A DNA stretch of 50,904 nt from Bacteroidaceae bacterium. GTDB lineage: Bacteria > Bacteroidota > Bacteroidia > Bacteroidales > Bacteroidaceae. Location: positions 1 to 50,904 of the forward strand of contig JAFUVZ010000079.1 in NCBI GenBank assembly GCA_017471185.1, in the 5' to 3' direction. Shown here piece after piece: positions 1 through 7,804 of the stretch. Both the position numbers and the translations under genes were made by a program. A model generated the notes under the pieces. It was not told the DNA's origin, ran no database searches, and worked only from the letters and a program-made list of their open reading frames with translations. Numbering within the stretch: the first letter of the stretch is position 1; every line of letters begins with the position of its first letter.

Positions 1-1
1 G

Positions 2-475
2 AGCCTGAAGAATATGGCGAGCCACTGTACGGGCTGCCAGCTCTGCGTATCAGCTTGCCCGAATGGCGTGCTGCGTCCAAGCACAGACCTGATGACGCTC
101 ATGCAGCCGGAGGCAAGCTACGAGGTTGGCTATTGCCGTCCCGAGTGCGTGCGTTGCTCTGAGGTATGCCCTGCTGGTGCCATCAAGCTCATTGATGTGG
201 CAGAGAAATCATCTATCCAGGTAGGCCATGCCGTCTGGACACGCGAGCTCTGCGTTCCTATCCGCGACGGTCAGGAGTGCGGCAACTGTGCCCGCCACTG
301 TCCTACCGGTGCCATCACGATGGTGCCTACTGACGCAGATGATCCTAAGTCACTGAAGATTCCTGTGGTGAACGAGGAGCTATGCATCGGCTGTGGTGCT
401 TGCGAGAACCTTTGTCCTTCCCGTCCGCTGAGTGCTATCCATGTGGAAGGTCACGAAGTACACAGAACTATTTAA
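2..475 (+). CDS. 4Fe-4S polyferredoxin, C-terminal part (cut by window edge)
   Basis: The reading frame is open from the first bases of the window, so this is the end of a gene that starts upstream; the first ATG, at 14, is probably internal. The visible 158 residues carry four ferredoxin-like cysteine motifs: CTGCQLCVSACP, CRPECVRCSEVCP, a CGNCARHCP group preceded by a cysteine, and CIGCGACENLCP. This predicts several [4Fe-4S] clusters and a role in electron transfer (family knowledge). It resembles the NapG/NapF-like polyferredoxins. It sits 24 bases before an aldo/keto reductase that also has Fe-S motifs, so it may supply that enzyme with electrons; this is inference. The full length and any export signal cannot be seen. 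Confidence 0.85.
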   Translation, partial: SLKNMASHCTGCQLCVSACPNGVLRPSTDLMTLMQPEASYEVGYCRPECVRCSEVCPAGAIKLIDVAEKSSIQVGHAVWTRELCVPIRDGQECGNCARHCPTGAITMVPTDADDPKSLKIPVVNEELCIGCGACENLCPSRPLSAIHVEGHEVHRTI

Positions 476-499
476 ATTGAACATTGAAGATTGAACATT
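476..499 (+). repeat. Short TTGAACATT-type intergenic repeat
   Basis: The gap before the aldo/keto reductase is made of two imperfect copies of a TTGAACATTGAA-like unit. The same unit forms most of the cobT-cobS gap at 13027-13110. It fills the place where a ribosome binding site would be. Confidence 0.6.
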
Positions 500-1930
500 A
501 TGACTGACAATAATAATATAAGCCGTCGTGGATTCCTAAAGGCAATGGGAGCAGGCGCTACTGTAGCCGCTGGCGTGGCACTGGAGAGTTGTACCCCGAA
601 AAAGAATATGGCTACCGACCCCGCAGGTAACTACTCTACCCCAGTTCCAACTGGGAAAATGACCTATCGAACCAACCATAATACAGGCGATAAGGTTTCA
701 CTCTTAGGATATGGCTGTATGCGCTGGCCTATGATTCCGAATCCAAACGGACAAGGTGAAATCATTGATCAAGAGCAAGTGAACCGACTGGTGGACTATG
801 CTATTGAGCACGGTGTGAACTATTTCGACACATCACCTCACTATGGACGTGGCCAGTCAGAAAAAGCCACTGGTATTGCTTTGAAGCGTCACCCTCGCAA
901 AAGTTTCTACATCGCAACGAAGCTGTCAACCTTCCTGGATGGCAACGGTAACGATCCGAATGTAGCCAAAGCCGGCTATCACAGGTCGTTTGAAGAGTTG
1001 CAGGTAGATTATCTGGACTACTATCTGATTCACGGTGCAGGTCTGGGAGGCTTCGGACCTGGGGGTGTGACAGGCATGATGAAACTGCACTCCCACTATC
1101 TTGACATCGGCTTGCATGACTTCCTGATGCAGGAGAAAGAGGCGGGTCGAATCCGCAATATGGGTTTCTCATATCATGGTGACATTGAGGTACTGGAATA
1201 TCTCATGCAGATGCACGATAAGGGCGAGGCTCACTGGGATTTCGCACAGATTCAGATGAACTATCAGGACTGGCATTATCCTCAGGGACTGAACGGCGTT
1301 CAAGGTGAAATCATGTACAACATGCTGGCTGAGCGGAATATCCCTATCGTCATTATGGAGCCGCTGCTGGGCGGTCGTCTGTCCAACCTCCCTGTTCATC
1401 TGGTACAGCGTCTGAAGGAACGTAATCCAGAGAACAGTGTCGCTTCATGGGCATTCCGTTGGGTAGGCACTCACCCGCAGGTGATGAGTGTGCTGAGTGG
1501 AATGACTTATATGGAGCATCTGCAGGACAACATCCGTAGTTTCTCTCCACTGGTGCCTCTTACTGATGAGGAAAACGAGTTTCTGGAAGAAACCACCAAG
1601 TTGCTTATCAAGTATCCGATTATCCAGTGCAACAACTGCCAGTATTGTATGCCTTGTCCTTACGGTCTTGATATCCCAGGCACTCTGTTGCATTATAATA
1701 AATGTGTGAACGAGGGCAACCTGCCAGAGAACCAAGGTGACCCGAATTACCGCAAGATGCGACAGGCTTTCCTGGTTGGCTATGACCGAAGTGTGCCAAA
1801 ACTCCGACAGGCGAGCCATTGTACAGGTTGCAACCAGTGTACGCCGAACTGTCCTCAACGCATCAACATTCCGCAACAGATGCAACGAATCGACCAGTAT
1901 GTGGAATCACTGAAGCAGAACACACTGTAA
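500..1930 (+). CDS. Tat-exported aldo/keto reductase with C-terminal Fe-S motifs
   Basis: The product has 476 residues from the ATG at 500. An in-frame TTG at 491 lies inside the intergenic repeat and is less likely. The N-terminus has a twin-arginine signal (SRRGFLKAMGAG) and then a possible lipobox ending in ESC, so the protein is probably exported and perhaps lipid-anchored. The middle is an aldo/keto reductase barrel: LLGYGCMRWPM, YFDTSPHYG, then YYLIH. The C-terminus has two cysteine clusters, CNNCQYCMPCP and CTGCNQCTPNCP, as in Fer4-containing members of the family. The substrate is unknown. It is a clear paralogue of the protein at 8793-10202, and both end in VESLKQNTL. It follows a polyferredoxin gene in a likely operon and ends at a strong hairpin. 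Confidence 0.9.
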   Translation: MTDNNNISRRGFLKAMGAGATVAAGVALESCTPKKNMATDPAGNYSTPVPTGKMTYRTNHNTGDKVSLLGYGCMRWPMIPNPNGQGEIIDQEQVNRLVDYAIEHGVNYFDTSPHYGRGQSEKATGIALKRHPRKSFYIATKLSTFLDGNGNDPNVAKAGYHRSFEELQVDYLDYYLIHGAGLGGFGPGGVTGMMKLHSHYLDIGLHDFLMQEKEAGRIRNMGFSYHGDIEVLEYLMQMHDKGEAHWDFAQIQMNYQDWHYPQGLNGVQGEIMYNMLAERNIPIVIMEPLLGGRLSNLPVHLVQRLKERNPENSVASWAFRWVGTHPQVMSVLSGMTYMEHLQDNIRSFSPLVPLTDEENEFLEETTKLLIKYPIIQCNNCQYCMPCPYGLDIPGTLLHYNKCVNEGNLPENQGDPNYRKMRQAFLVGYDRSVPKLRQASHCTGCNQCTPNCPQRINIPQQMQRIDQYVESLKQNTL

Positions 1931-1935
1931 AACAA

Positions 1936-1968
1936 ATCCCGCCAGTTGCATCACGCAACTGACGGGAT
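1936..1968. terminator. Hairpin between convergent genes
   Basis: A stem built from CCCG..AGTTGC and GCAACT..CGGG closes a small loop. It lies between the end of the plus-strand reductase and the end of the minus-strand gene at 2001. On the minus strand it is followed by ATTTGTTTT, so it can serve as a terminator for the sigma-factor operon and perhaps for both sides. Confidence 0.7.
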
Positions 1969-2000
1969 AAAAACTAACTTTTCTACTGATTAAGATTCAA

Positions 2001-2501
2001 TTATCTGTTATCTATATTGCGTCTGTGTTGTCTGTTCCGGTCATTTCCGCCACCACCTTCAGGTTTCGGTCTCCAAATATCCCTTACCATATCACGGCGG
2101 AAGCCCATTTCTGCCTGTCTTATCTTATAAATCTTCTTATCTGACAAAATCTTACGGAACTGCTCAAGGTAGGTCTTCTCCAATCTTGCGGTAGTGAGTT
2201 GAGAATCCGTAAATGCATCGAGCACCTCACGGTAACTGCCTTCCTTGGCATTATCCTTACCAGCTTCACGGAACAGCTTCCAAGCCTCGTCAGTAGCGGC
2301 TTTCTGCTTATCCTTCATTTCAAAATACAACGGGAAGAACGCTGCTGCTTCCTGTTCAGTCAGTTCGGCAGCTTTGGTCAAGTATTCCTGTTGCTTAGCC
2401 TGGAATTGCTCAGGCGATAGTCTTTCGTGACGTCTTCTGTCTTGTGCGTTGAGTGAGGCAACCGCCATCACCATCGTCAATAAAATCACTAACTTTCTCA
2501 T
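2001..2501 (-). CDS. Secreted Spy/LTXXQ-like hypothetical protein
   Basis: The product has 166 residues. The start was placed at 2501 (MRKLVILLTMVMAVASLNAQ) because a signal peptide begins there; the frame is open 14 codons further, up to the stop of the upstream gene. The mature part is charged and helical (LSPEQFQAKQQEYLTKAAELTEQEAAAFFP), much like small periplasmic proteins downstream of ECF sigma factors in Bacteroidota, and ends in a basic, glycine- and asparagine-rich tail. It is the last gene after a sigma factor and a membrane protein, so a role in envelope sensing is plausible. No catalytic residues are visible and the function is unknown. Confidence 0.7.
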   Translation of the reverse strand: MRKLVILLTMVMAVASLNAQDRRRHERLSPEQFQAKQQEYLTKAAELTEQEAAAFFPLYFEMKDKQKAATDEAWKLFREAGKDNAKEGSYREVLDAFTDSQLTTARLEKTYLEQFRKILSDKKIYKIRQAEMGFRRDMVRDIWRPKPEGGGGNDRNRQHRRNIDNR

Positions 2502-2543
2502 AATAAATCTTGAATTACAATTAATAATAGTTTTTTGCATCAT

Positions 2544-2903
2544 TTATTCAGCATTTGAGAGGTAGAGGTAGAGCGAGTAGTCGTCCATCTGCATACTCTC
2601 CACCATATTCTGTACCATCTCGGTTTCATATTCATCATTCTCTGCCTGAATCACAGCAGGATCATTGTCGTGCATGTAGCCAAGCACCTTGATGATGATA
2701 GCCGCCCCCACAAACATTGCCGCCAGATAGACACTCGGCTTAGCCTTGTCCCACAAGGTGACGGGCTTAGTCTTATACTCAGCCACAGGCTTTTCGGGCA
2801 ATTCACGCATCACCTGGTTCGTGAGGTTCTCAAAGTAACCCTCAGGAACGGTGAAGGGATTGTGCTTTCCCACCTTTTGCATCAGGATATCTTCTTCTTT
2901 CAT
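2544..2903 (-). CDS. Small membrane protein, candidate regulator of the ECF sigma factor
   Basis: The product has 119 residues: a soluble N-terminus containing NPFTVPEGYFENLTNQVM, one hydrophobic segment at about residues 55-71 (VYLAAMFVGAAIIIKVL) and an acidic C-terminus. The phrase PFxVPEGYFExL is common in Bacteroidota proteins encoded right after ECF sigma factors. Its gene lies 50 bases downstream of the sigma factor on the same strand. An anti-sigma-like role is inferred from position and topology only; no ASD/zinc anti-sigma motif is visible. Confidence 0.7.
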   Translation of the reverse strand: MKEEDILMQKVGKHNPFTVPEGYFENLTNQVMRELPEKPVAEYKTKPVTLWDKAKPSVYLAAMFVGAAIIIKVLGYMHDNDPAVIQAENDEYETEMVQNMVESMQMDDYSLYLYLSNAE

Positions 2904-2953
2904 GGCTCTATTGTTTTTTTTCTATTTGTTAGACATGATTTTCACACAACGGT

Positions 2954-3511
2954 TTAATCGGCATCTTCAAAAAATTTGGAGATTTTCTTCACAGCCAGAT
3001 GGTAGTCGGCTTTCAAAGCCCCCACTGTGGAACCGATAATCTCTGAAATTTCAGTATAGGTAAGCTCGTCGAAATAGCGTAGGTTGAACACCAGACGCTG
3101 TTTGTCGGGCAAGGCGGTGAGTGCCTGCTGCAAGAGTCGCTGGGCTTTCTCTCCGTCGAAATAGGGATCTCCTTCCAGCTGGGTGGCCACAGAGGCTTGC
3201 TCGTCATCCATCGACACCTGTTGCTGAGCCTTCTTCTTATTGAGGAAGTTCAAGCTCTGGTTGATGGCAATGCGATAGAGCCACGTGGAAAGCTTTGACT
3301 CACCCCTGAAGTAGTCGATATTCTTCCACGCTTGAATGAAGGTTTCCTGAAGCACATCATTGGCATCATCGTGGTCGAGCACCAGTCGTCTGATCTGCCA
3401 GTAAAGTGGCTGCCCGAACTCCTCCACAATCATGCCGAAGGCCCTGCGTTGCATAGCTTCATCTTCCTGCAACATTCTCAACACATCTTCTTCGTCAAAT
3501 CTCGCACTCAT
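2954..3511 (-). CDS. RNA polymerase sigma factor, ECF subfamily
   Basis: The 185-residue product is a typical ECF sigma factor. Region 2 contains DVLQETFIQAWKNIDYFRG and STWLYRIAINQSLNFL, which bind core polymerase and the -10 element. Region 4 contains LPDKQRLVFNLRYF and the helix-turn-helix YTEISEIIGSTVGALK for the -35 element. It heads a three-gene unit with the membrane protein at 2544 and the secreted protein at 2001. It lies 57 bases downstream of the RNase Z gene with no clear promoter between, so it may be co-transcribed with it. The signal it answers to is unknown. Confidence 0.93.
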   Translation of the reverse strand: MSARFDEEDVLRMLQEDEAMQRRAFGMIVEEFGQPLYWQIRRLVLDHDDANDVLQETFIQAWKNIDYFRGESKLSTWLYRIAINQSLNFLNKKKAQQQVSMDDEQASVATQLEGDPYFDGEKAQRLLQQALTALPDKQRLVFNLRYFDELTYTEISEIIGSTVGALKADYHLAVKKISKFFEDAD

Positions 3512-3568
3512 ATTTATATTTCCTCACAAATCTTCTTTTTCTATAAGACAATTCAAATGGCGAAAGGT

Positions 3569-4489
3569 TTAATCATCTATCGTCACACGCAGGTTCTCAT
3601 TCGCCAATACGGTATTGGGGAAAACAGCCTTTGCTTCATCAAGCAACTGCTGATCGTTGGTATAGCGGGCGGAGAAATGACCAATGACCAGTTTTCCTAC
3701 TTCCGCCAAACGGGCTATCTCTGCTGCCTGGACGGTAGTGCTATGGAAATGCTTCACAGCGCGATTATCGTCTTCTGCAGCATAAGTGGCTTCATGATAA
3801 AGCAGATCCACTCCCCTCACCTGTTCGGCTATCTGAGGACGGAATACGGTATCGGAACAATAGGCGTAGCTATGCACCTTCGAAGGTGGCGTGGTAAGCC
3901 TCTCGTTGGAAATCACCTCTCCGTCAGGAAGCACGAAATCAGCTCCGGCCTTGATGTTGTTGATGTAGGCTATAGGAATCTCATAGGCATCAATCATTTC
4001 TCGACGGATATGCCTGAGTCCTTCCTTTTCACGAAACAAGAATCCGCAACAGGGCACACGGTGCTTAAGCGGAATGGTGGTAACAGTAAGCGTCCGGTCT
4101 TCAAATATCCGGGTAGGTTCCAGGGTGTCAAACTCGTGGAAGAACACCTGGTAGCTCATATCATAGTTACAATAGTCCATGATGGGTTTCATCATCTCCT
4201 CCAATCCATGCGGACTGTGGATATGCAGTTCTGCAGTTCTATTGTAGAGGTTCATGGTAGAGATAAGTCCGGGCAATCCGAACCAATGGTCGCCATGCAG
4301 ATGCGAGATGAACACATGATTGAGCCTGGTGAACGTGAGTCCGTTGTGACAAAGCTGTAGCTGGGTACCTTCCCCACAGTCAATCATAAACAGTTTGTCG
4401 CGCACATTGAGTATTTGCGACGAAGGGTTATGCCTCAAGGTTGGCTTGGCGGAGCCACATCCCAGTATAGTGAGTTCGAACTTTTCCAT
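3569..4489 (-). CDS. rnz: Ribonuclease Z
   Basis: The 306-residue protein is a metallo-beta-lactamase fold nuclease that removes the 3' trailer of tRNA precursors. The zinc-binding motif HLHGDH is at residues 63-68, followed by WFGLPGLISTM; further metal-binding histidines are expected in HEATYA and near IGHFSARY. The length fits the short RNase Z (ElaC) form. This matters here because the only tRNA gene in the window does not encode CCA, so its 3' end must be processed and CCA added. The gene has its own promoter (4509-4540), whose -33 box lies inside the terminator of rpsA. Confidence 0.93.
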   Translation of the reverse strand: MEKFELTILGCGSAKPTLRHNPSSQILNVRDKLFMIDCGEGTQLQLCHNGLTFTRLNHVFISHLHGDHWFGLPGLISTMNLYNRTAELHIHSPHGLEEMMKPIMDYCNYDMSYQVFFHEFDTLEPTRIFEDRTLTVTTIPLKHRVPCCGFLFREKEGLRHIRREMIDAYEIPIAYINNIKAGADFVLPDGEVISNERLTTPPSKVHSYAYCSDTVFRPQIAEQVRGVDLLYHEATYAAEDDNRAVKHFHSTTVQAAEIARLAEVGKLVIGHFSARYTNDQQLLDEAKAVFPNTVLANENLRVTIDD

Positions 4490-4508
4490 ATCAGATGATT
4501 TTACGTCG

Positions 4509-4540
4509 CAAAGTTAATAATAAAAAAGGGTGCCTGCAAA
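4509..4540 (-). promoter_or_regulatory. Promoter of rnz
   Basis: Read on the minus strand this is TTTG (4537-4540), 20 bases, then TAACTTTG (4509-4516), a good match to the Bacteroidota pattern TTTG-N19/20-TAnnTTTG. It overlaps the rpsA terminator hairpin. Confidence 0.65.
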
Positions 4541-4558
4541 TGATACAGACACCCTTCC
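4520..4558 (-). terminator. Intrinsic terminator of rpsA
   Basis: On the minus strand an AAGGGTGTCTG arm and a CAGGCACCCTT arm enclose a 9-base loop and are followed by a run of T. It lies about 27 bases after the rpsA stop codon, the classic arrangement for a rho-independent terminator. Confidence 0.85.
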
Positions 4559-4584
4559 TATTATAATTATTGAGATGTTCTCAA

Positions 4585-6372
4585 TTATTTGCTACCTTTC
4601 TGCAGCTTCTCTTTCAGAGCAGCCAGTGCATCAATGTCACCCAAAGTTGTTGATGCTGCCTGATTCTGGATTACAGAAGGTTCCTCACGTTTGCTGTTCT
4701 TACGAGGAGCACGACGTTCCGCTCTTTCCTCATTGCGAGTCTGATCTTCATAAACACGGCTATGAGACAGGAAGATACGACGGGCATCCTTATTGAACTC
4801 AATCACCTTGAACGGCAGCTTCTCATTCAACTGAGCCTGACTACCATCCTGCTTAACGAGGTGCTTAGGAGTAACAAATCCCTCAACGCCATAAGGCAGA
4901 GCAACAACGGCGCCCTTATCCAGCATCTCGGTGATAGTACCCTCGAATACAGAACCTACCGTGAATACGGTCTCGAAAGTATCCCAAGGATTTTCCTCGA
5001 GCTGCTTATGACCAAGACTCAGACGACGGTTCTCCTTGTCGATTTCCAGCACAACGACATCTATGTCAGCGCCAATCTGAGTGAACTCTGACGGATGCTT
5101 AACCTTCTTGGTCCAAGACAGGTCGGAAATGTGAATCAGACCGTCAACACCTTCCTCAATCTCAACGAACACGCCGAAGTTGGTGAAGTTGCGAACCTTA
5201 GCCTTATGCTGAGAACCTACAGGGTACTTAACCTCGATATTCTCCCATGGATCAGCCTTGAGCTGCTTGATACCTAAAGACATCTTACGCTCATCGCGGT
5301 CGAGAGTCAGGATAACAGCCTCTACTTCGTCACCAACCTTCAGGAAGTCCTGAGCGCTACGCAGATGCTGGCTCCAAGACATCTCAGAAACGTGGATCAG
5401 ACCTTCAACACCCGGAGCAATCTCTACGAATGCACCATAGTCTGCCATAACGACAACCTTGCCCTTCACATGGTCACCCACCTTCAGGTCAGCGTCCAGA
5501 GCATCCCATGGATGTGGAGACAGCTGCTTCAGACCGAGAGCGATACGGCGCTTCTCATCGTCAAAGTCAAGGATAACAACATTTATCTTCTCGTCCAGCT
5601 GAACAACCTCATGAGGATCGCTCACGCGGCCCCAGCTCAGGTCTGTGATATGAATCAGACCGTCAACGCCACCCAGGTCAACGAATACACCATAAGAGGT
5701 GATATTCTTAACGGTACCCTCGAGTACCTGACCCTTCTCCAGCTTACCGATAATTTCCTTCTTCTGTGCTTCTAACTCAGCTTCGATAAGAGCCTTGTGA
5801 GAAACAACTACGTTACGGAACTCCTGGTTGATCTTAACAACCTTGAACTCCATTGTCTTGCCTACGAATATATCATAGTCACGGATTGGCTTCACATCAA
5901 TCTGTGAACCTGGCAGGAAGGCCTCGATGCCGAATACATCGACAATCATACCACCCTTTGTACGGCACTTGATGAAGCCCTTGATGATCTCCTGGTTCTC
6001 GAGAGCTGCATTCACGCGGTCCCAAGCCATAGAGAGACGAGCCTTGCGGTGAGAGAGCACCAGCTGGCCCTTCTTGTCCTCCTGATTCTCGATGTACACC
6101 TCTACCTTGTCACCGGGCTTCAGGTCTGGATTGTAACGGAACTCACTCATAGGAATGATACCGTCTGATTTGTAACCGATATTCACCACTACTTCACGCT
6201 TGTTCATGCTGATAACGGTACCTTCAACGACTTCACGGTCATTTACCTTGTTGAGCGTGTTGTCGTACGCCTTCTCCTGGTCTTCCTTGCTAACCGGAGA
6301 GAGGGTTTCGCCACTTTCATAAGCCTCCCAATTGAACTCATCGAGTGGCTGAATGTTCTTTAAGTTTTCCAT
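4585..6372 (-). CDS. rpsA: 30S ribosomal protein S1
   Basis: The 595-residue protein is made of successive S1 RNA-binding (OB-fold) domains. Repeated phrases show them clearly: GTVKNITSYGVFVDLGGVDGLIHITDLSW, KGKVVVMADYGAFVEI, and KAKVRNFTNFGVFVEI are each followed by a GLIH[IV]S/T-type segment and KQLxxxPW linkers. About six domains can be counted, the last ending near residue 550, followed by a charged tail. S1 helps load mRNA on the ribosome, which is important in Bacteroidota because their leaders lack Shine-Dalgarno sequences. The gene is monocistronic, with its own promoter upstream and a strong terminator downstream. Confidence 0.96.
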   Translation of the reverse strand: MENLKNIQPLDEFNWEAYESGETLSPVSKEDQEKAYDNTLNKVNDREVVEGTVISMNKREVVVNIGYKSDGIIPMSEFRYNPDLKPGDKVEVYIENQEDKKGQLVLSHRKARLSMAWDRVNAALENQEIIKGFIKCRTKGGMIVDVFGIEAFLPGSQIDVKPIRDYDIFVGKTMEFKVVKINQEFRNVVVSHKALIEAELEAQKKEIIGKLEKGQVLEGTVKNITSYGVFVDLGGVDGLIHITDLSWGRVSDPHEVVQLDEKINVVILDFDDEKRRIALGLKQLSPHPWDALDADLKVGDHVKGKVVVMADYGAFVEIAPGVEGLIHVSEMSWSQHLRSAQDFLKVGDEVEAVILTLDRDERKMSLGIKQLKADPWENIEVKYPVGSQHKAKVRNFTNFGVFVEIEEGVDGLIHISDLSWTKKVKHPSEFTQIGADIDVVVLEIDKENRRLSLGHKQLEENPWDTFETVFTVGSVFEGTITEMLDKGAVVALPYGVEGFVTPKHLVKQDGSQAQLNEKLPFKVIEFNKDARRIFLSHSRVYEDQTRNEERAERRAPRKNSKREEPSVIQNQAASTTLGDIDALAALKEKLQKGSK

Positions 6373-6435
6373 TTTTTGTTAATAATTTGTTTAATAACTA
6401 ATTGTGTTAGACATTATGTTGTCTCAAAAACGCCG

Positions 6436-6443
6436 CAAAAATA
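6436..6443 (-). promoter_or_regulatory. -7 box of the rpsA promoter
   Basis: On the minus strand the sequence is TATTTTTG, matching TAnnTTTG. The expected -33 position near 6463-6468 reads GTTG, an imperfect match. The predicted leader is about 58 bases long. Confidence 0.5.
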
Positions 6444-6478
6444 CGAACTTTTTTCCGACTTGCCAACAATAAAAGGAT

Positions 6479-7312
6479 TTATTTTTTCACTTTACCTTTT
6501 ATATAAGACAAAGCTGCTCCGATGGCTGTACTGTATTCTGCATAGGGAGGTATGTGGAACCTCACGTCATAAAGTCCTTCAAGTTCGTCGAAAACATCCT
6601 TGCATTGTGGCATACGTGTCAAATTACCAATCATCACAAAGTCCTTGATGTCAGTGTTGAGCGCACAGAGAACGGCTCCGCTGCCAATGGTCTGCAACAC
6701 GGTTACTATGATGCCGGCTGCTATGTCTTCCTGAGCGGAATCGCTATGTGCCTTGCCTAAGAGGGAAGCGGTTGCATAGAGAGGCAAGCCTGGCAGGTCG
6801 GCCTTACATACATCTCCGATGAGAAGGTCCACCTTGGTGTGGTCACCTTGCTGTGCCAGTTCTGCCACCTGACGAATGTCATGTGTCTTGAGTATCAGGT
6901 TAGAAAGACCTTGGATGGTGCCGCCACCGATACCCATTCCGCCCATGTGTACGATTTCTTCGTGATCAATTTTGACGAAAGTAGTCCCCGTACCCATACT
7001 CACCACAATCAGTTTCTCGATATCGATATCATGACGTGCTCCCAGTCCATCAGCAGTAAACTCATCTGTCGTCTGTGTGGGGAGTCCGTAGATAGGCGTA
7101 TTGACGAAAGCACTGCCAACGCCAGTCATCATCACCTGCTCGATATCATTAAGCTGAATGGAATTATCATGCAGATACTTGCCAAATGCACCGAATAAAG
7201 ACGTAACAGGATCAGTGGCCGTGATAAACATTGGCCTGATAATCTGATTGTTCTCTATTCCAACAATCTTGGTGGTTGAGCCACCCACGTCAATTCCTAT
7301 AACCAGTCCCAT
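6479..7312 (-). CDS. coaW: Type II pantothenate kinase (Fumble family)
   Basis: The start was placed at 7312 (MGLVIGIDVGGSTTK), giving 277 residues, because the ASKHA-fold phosphate-1 motif DVGGSTTK must lie near the N-terminus and the frame open further upstream contains the promoter. Later motifs are VSMGTGTTFV and MGGMGIGGGTIQGL, typical of the eukaryote-like type II kinases. The enzyme phosphorylates pantothenate in the first step of coenzyme A synthesis. The symbol is used by family resemblance; a closely related ASKHA kinase of another specificity cannot be excluded. The promoter is divergent from that of the cobalamin riboswitch. Confidence 0.8.
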   Translation of the reverse strand: MGLVIGIDVGGSTTKIVGIENNQIIRPMFITATDPVTSLFGAFGKYLHDNSIQLNDIEQVMMTGVGSAFVNTPIYGLPTQTTDEFTADGLGARHDIDIEKLIVVSMGTGTTFVKIDHEEIVHMGGMGIGGGTIQGLSNLILKTHDIRQVAELAQQGDHTKVDLLIGDVCKADLPGLPLYATASLLGKAHSDSAQEDIAAGIIVTVLQTIGSGAVLCALNTDIKDFVMIGNLTRMPQCKDVFDELEGLYDVRFHIPPYAEYSTAIGAALSYIKGKVKK

Positions 7313-7347
7313 AAACAAAGTAAGTTTTTTATAATACATTTTCGTTG

Positions 7348-7378
7348 CAAAGGTAACCATTTACGGTATATTGGCAAA
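7348..7378 (-). promoter_or_regulatory. Promoter of the pantothenate kinase gene
   Basis: On the minus strand: TTTG (7375-7378), 19 bases, TACCTTTG (7348-7355). This is an exact fit to the Bacteroidota consensus and supports the start codon at 7312. Confidence 0.75.
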
Positions 7379-7394
7379 TAATATTGGCGAAAAG

Positions 7395-7426
7395 TTTGCT
7401 TATATCACAAAAGGTGATTAACTTTG
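7395..7426 (+). promoter_or_regulatory. Promoter of the cobalamin riboswitch transcript
   Basis: TTTG at 7395-7398, 20 bases, then TAACTTTG at 7419-7426. The predicted start is near 7432, just before the riboswitch. The promoter is divergent from that of the pantothenate kinase, 17 bases away. Confidence 0.7.
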
Positions 7427-7431
7427 CAACG

Positions 7432-7620
7432 CATTGGTTCCCTGGCTTCCTTTCGGAGCAGGGATTAAAAGGGAATCAGGTGAGAATCCTGAACAGTCCC
7501 GCTGCTGTATGTCTCAAGAGTACCTATCGGCAATAACTCAATGCCACTGCCAAAGCTCTATGTAGCTTTTACGGGAAGGCGCCGAGATGAGGTGAGACGA
7601 AGTCAGAAGACCTGCCATGC
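7432..7620 (+). promoter_or_regulatory. Cobalamin (adenosylcobalamin) riboswitch
   Basis: All conserved parts are present in order: GGGAATCAGGTGAGAATCC followed by ACAGTCCCGCTGCTGTATG, then GCCACTG (7551-7557), GGGAAGGCGCC, and the B12-box end GAAGTCAGAAGACCTGCC. The element therefore looks complete and able to fold. Such riboswitches normally lower expression of B12 uptake or synthesis genes when B12 is plentiful. Here no recognisable plus-strand gene follows: only a 45-codon frame, then a hairpin at 7756-7785, then genes in the opposite direction. The nearest plus-strand B12 genes (cobUTS) start 3.8 kb away beyond three minus-strand genes. Confidence 0.93.
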
Positions 7621-7754
7621 GTAGCTTTGTCATTGCTTTCGAGGAAAAAGCGTTGAGTACAGTGAGACGGAGGTTCGGACCGTCACATCACACCAACTGC
7701 TCGCTTTGCGAGAAAGTAAAAAAGACAAATAGACAACTGCCATTGTTTATTTGA
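7617..7754 (+). CDS. 45-codon open frame directly behind the riboswitch (uncertain)
   Basis: An ATG sits at the very 3' end of the B12 box and opens a 45-residue frame (MRSFVIAFEEKALSTV...) that ends at 7754, right before the hairpin at 7756. It has a CSLCEK motif near residue 31 and a basic stretch. No family is recognised. It may be a leader peptide, the remains of a lost B12 gene, or chance. Only its position argues for it. Confidence 0.25.
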   Translation: MRSFVIAFEEKALSTVRRRFGPSHHTNCSLCEKVKKTNRQLPLFI

Positions 7755-7755
7755 A

Positions 7756-7785
7756 ATATAGGGGCGATGTGAACCGCCCCTATAT
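7756..7785. terminator. Perfect hairpin, likely bidirectional terminator
   Basis: Arms ATATAGGGGCG and CGCCCCTATAT are perfectly complementary with an 8-base loop. It can end the TolB-like gene's transcript (minus) and the riboswitch transcript (plus). There is no long U-run on either side. Confidence 0.7.
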
Positions 7786-7804
7786 TATTATAGAACATTC
7801 TCCA

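Noticed and set aside
3332-4360. A 342-codon plus-strand frame
   Set aside because: It lies opposite the sigma-factor gene's start and rnz, both of which have clear family motifs.
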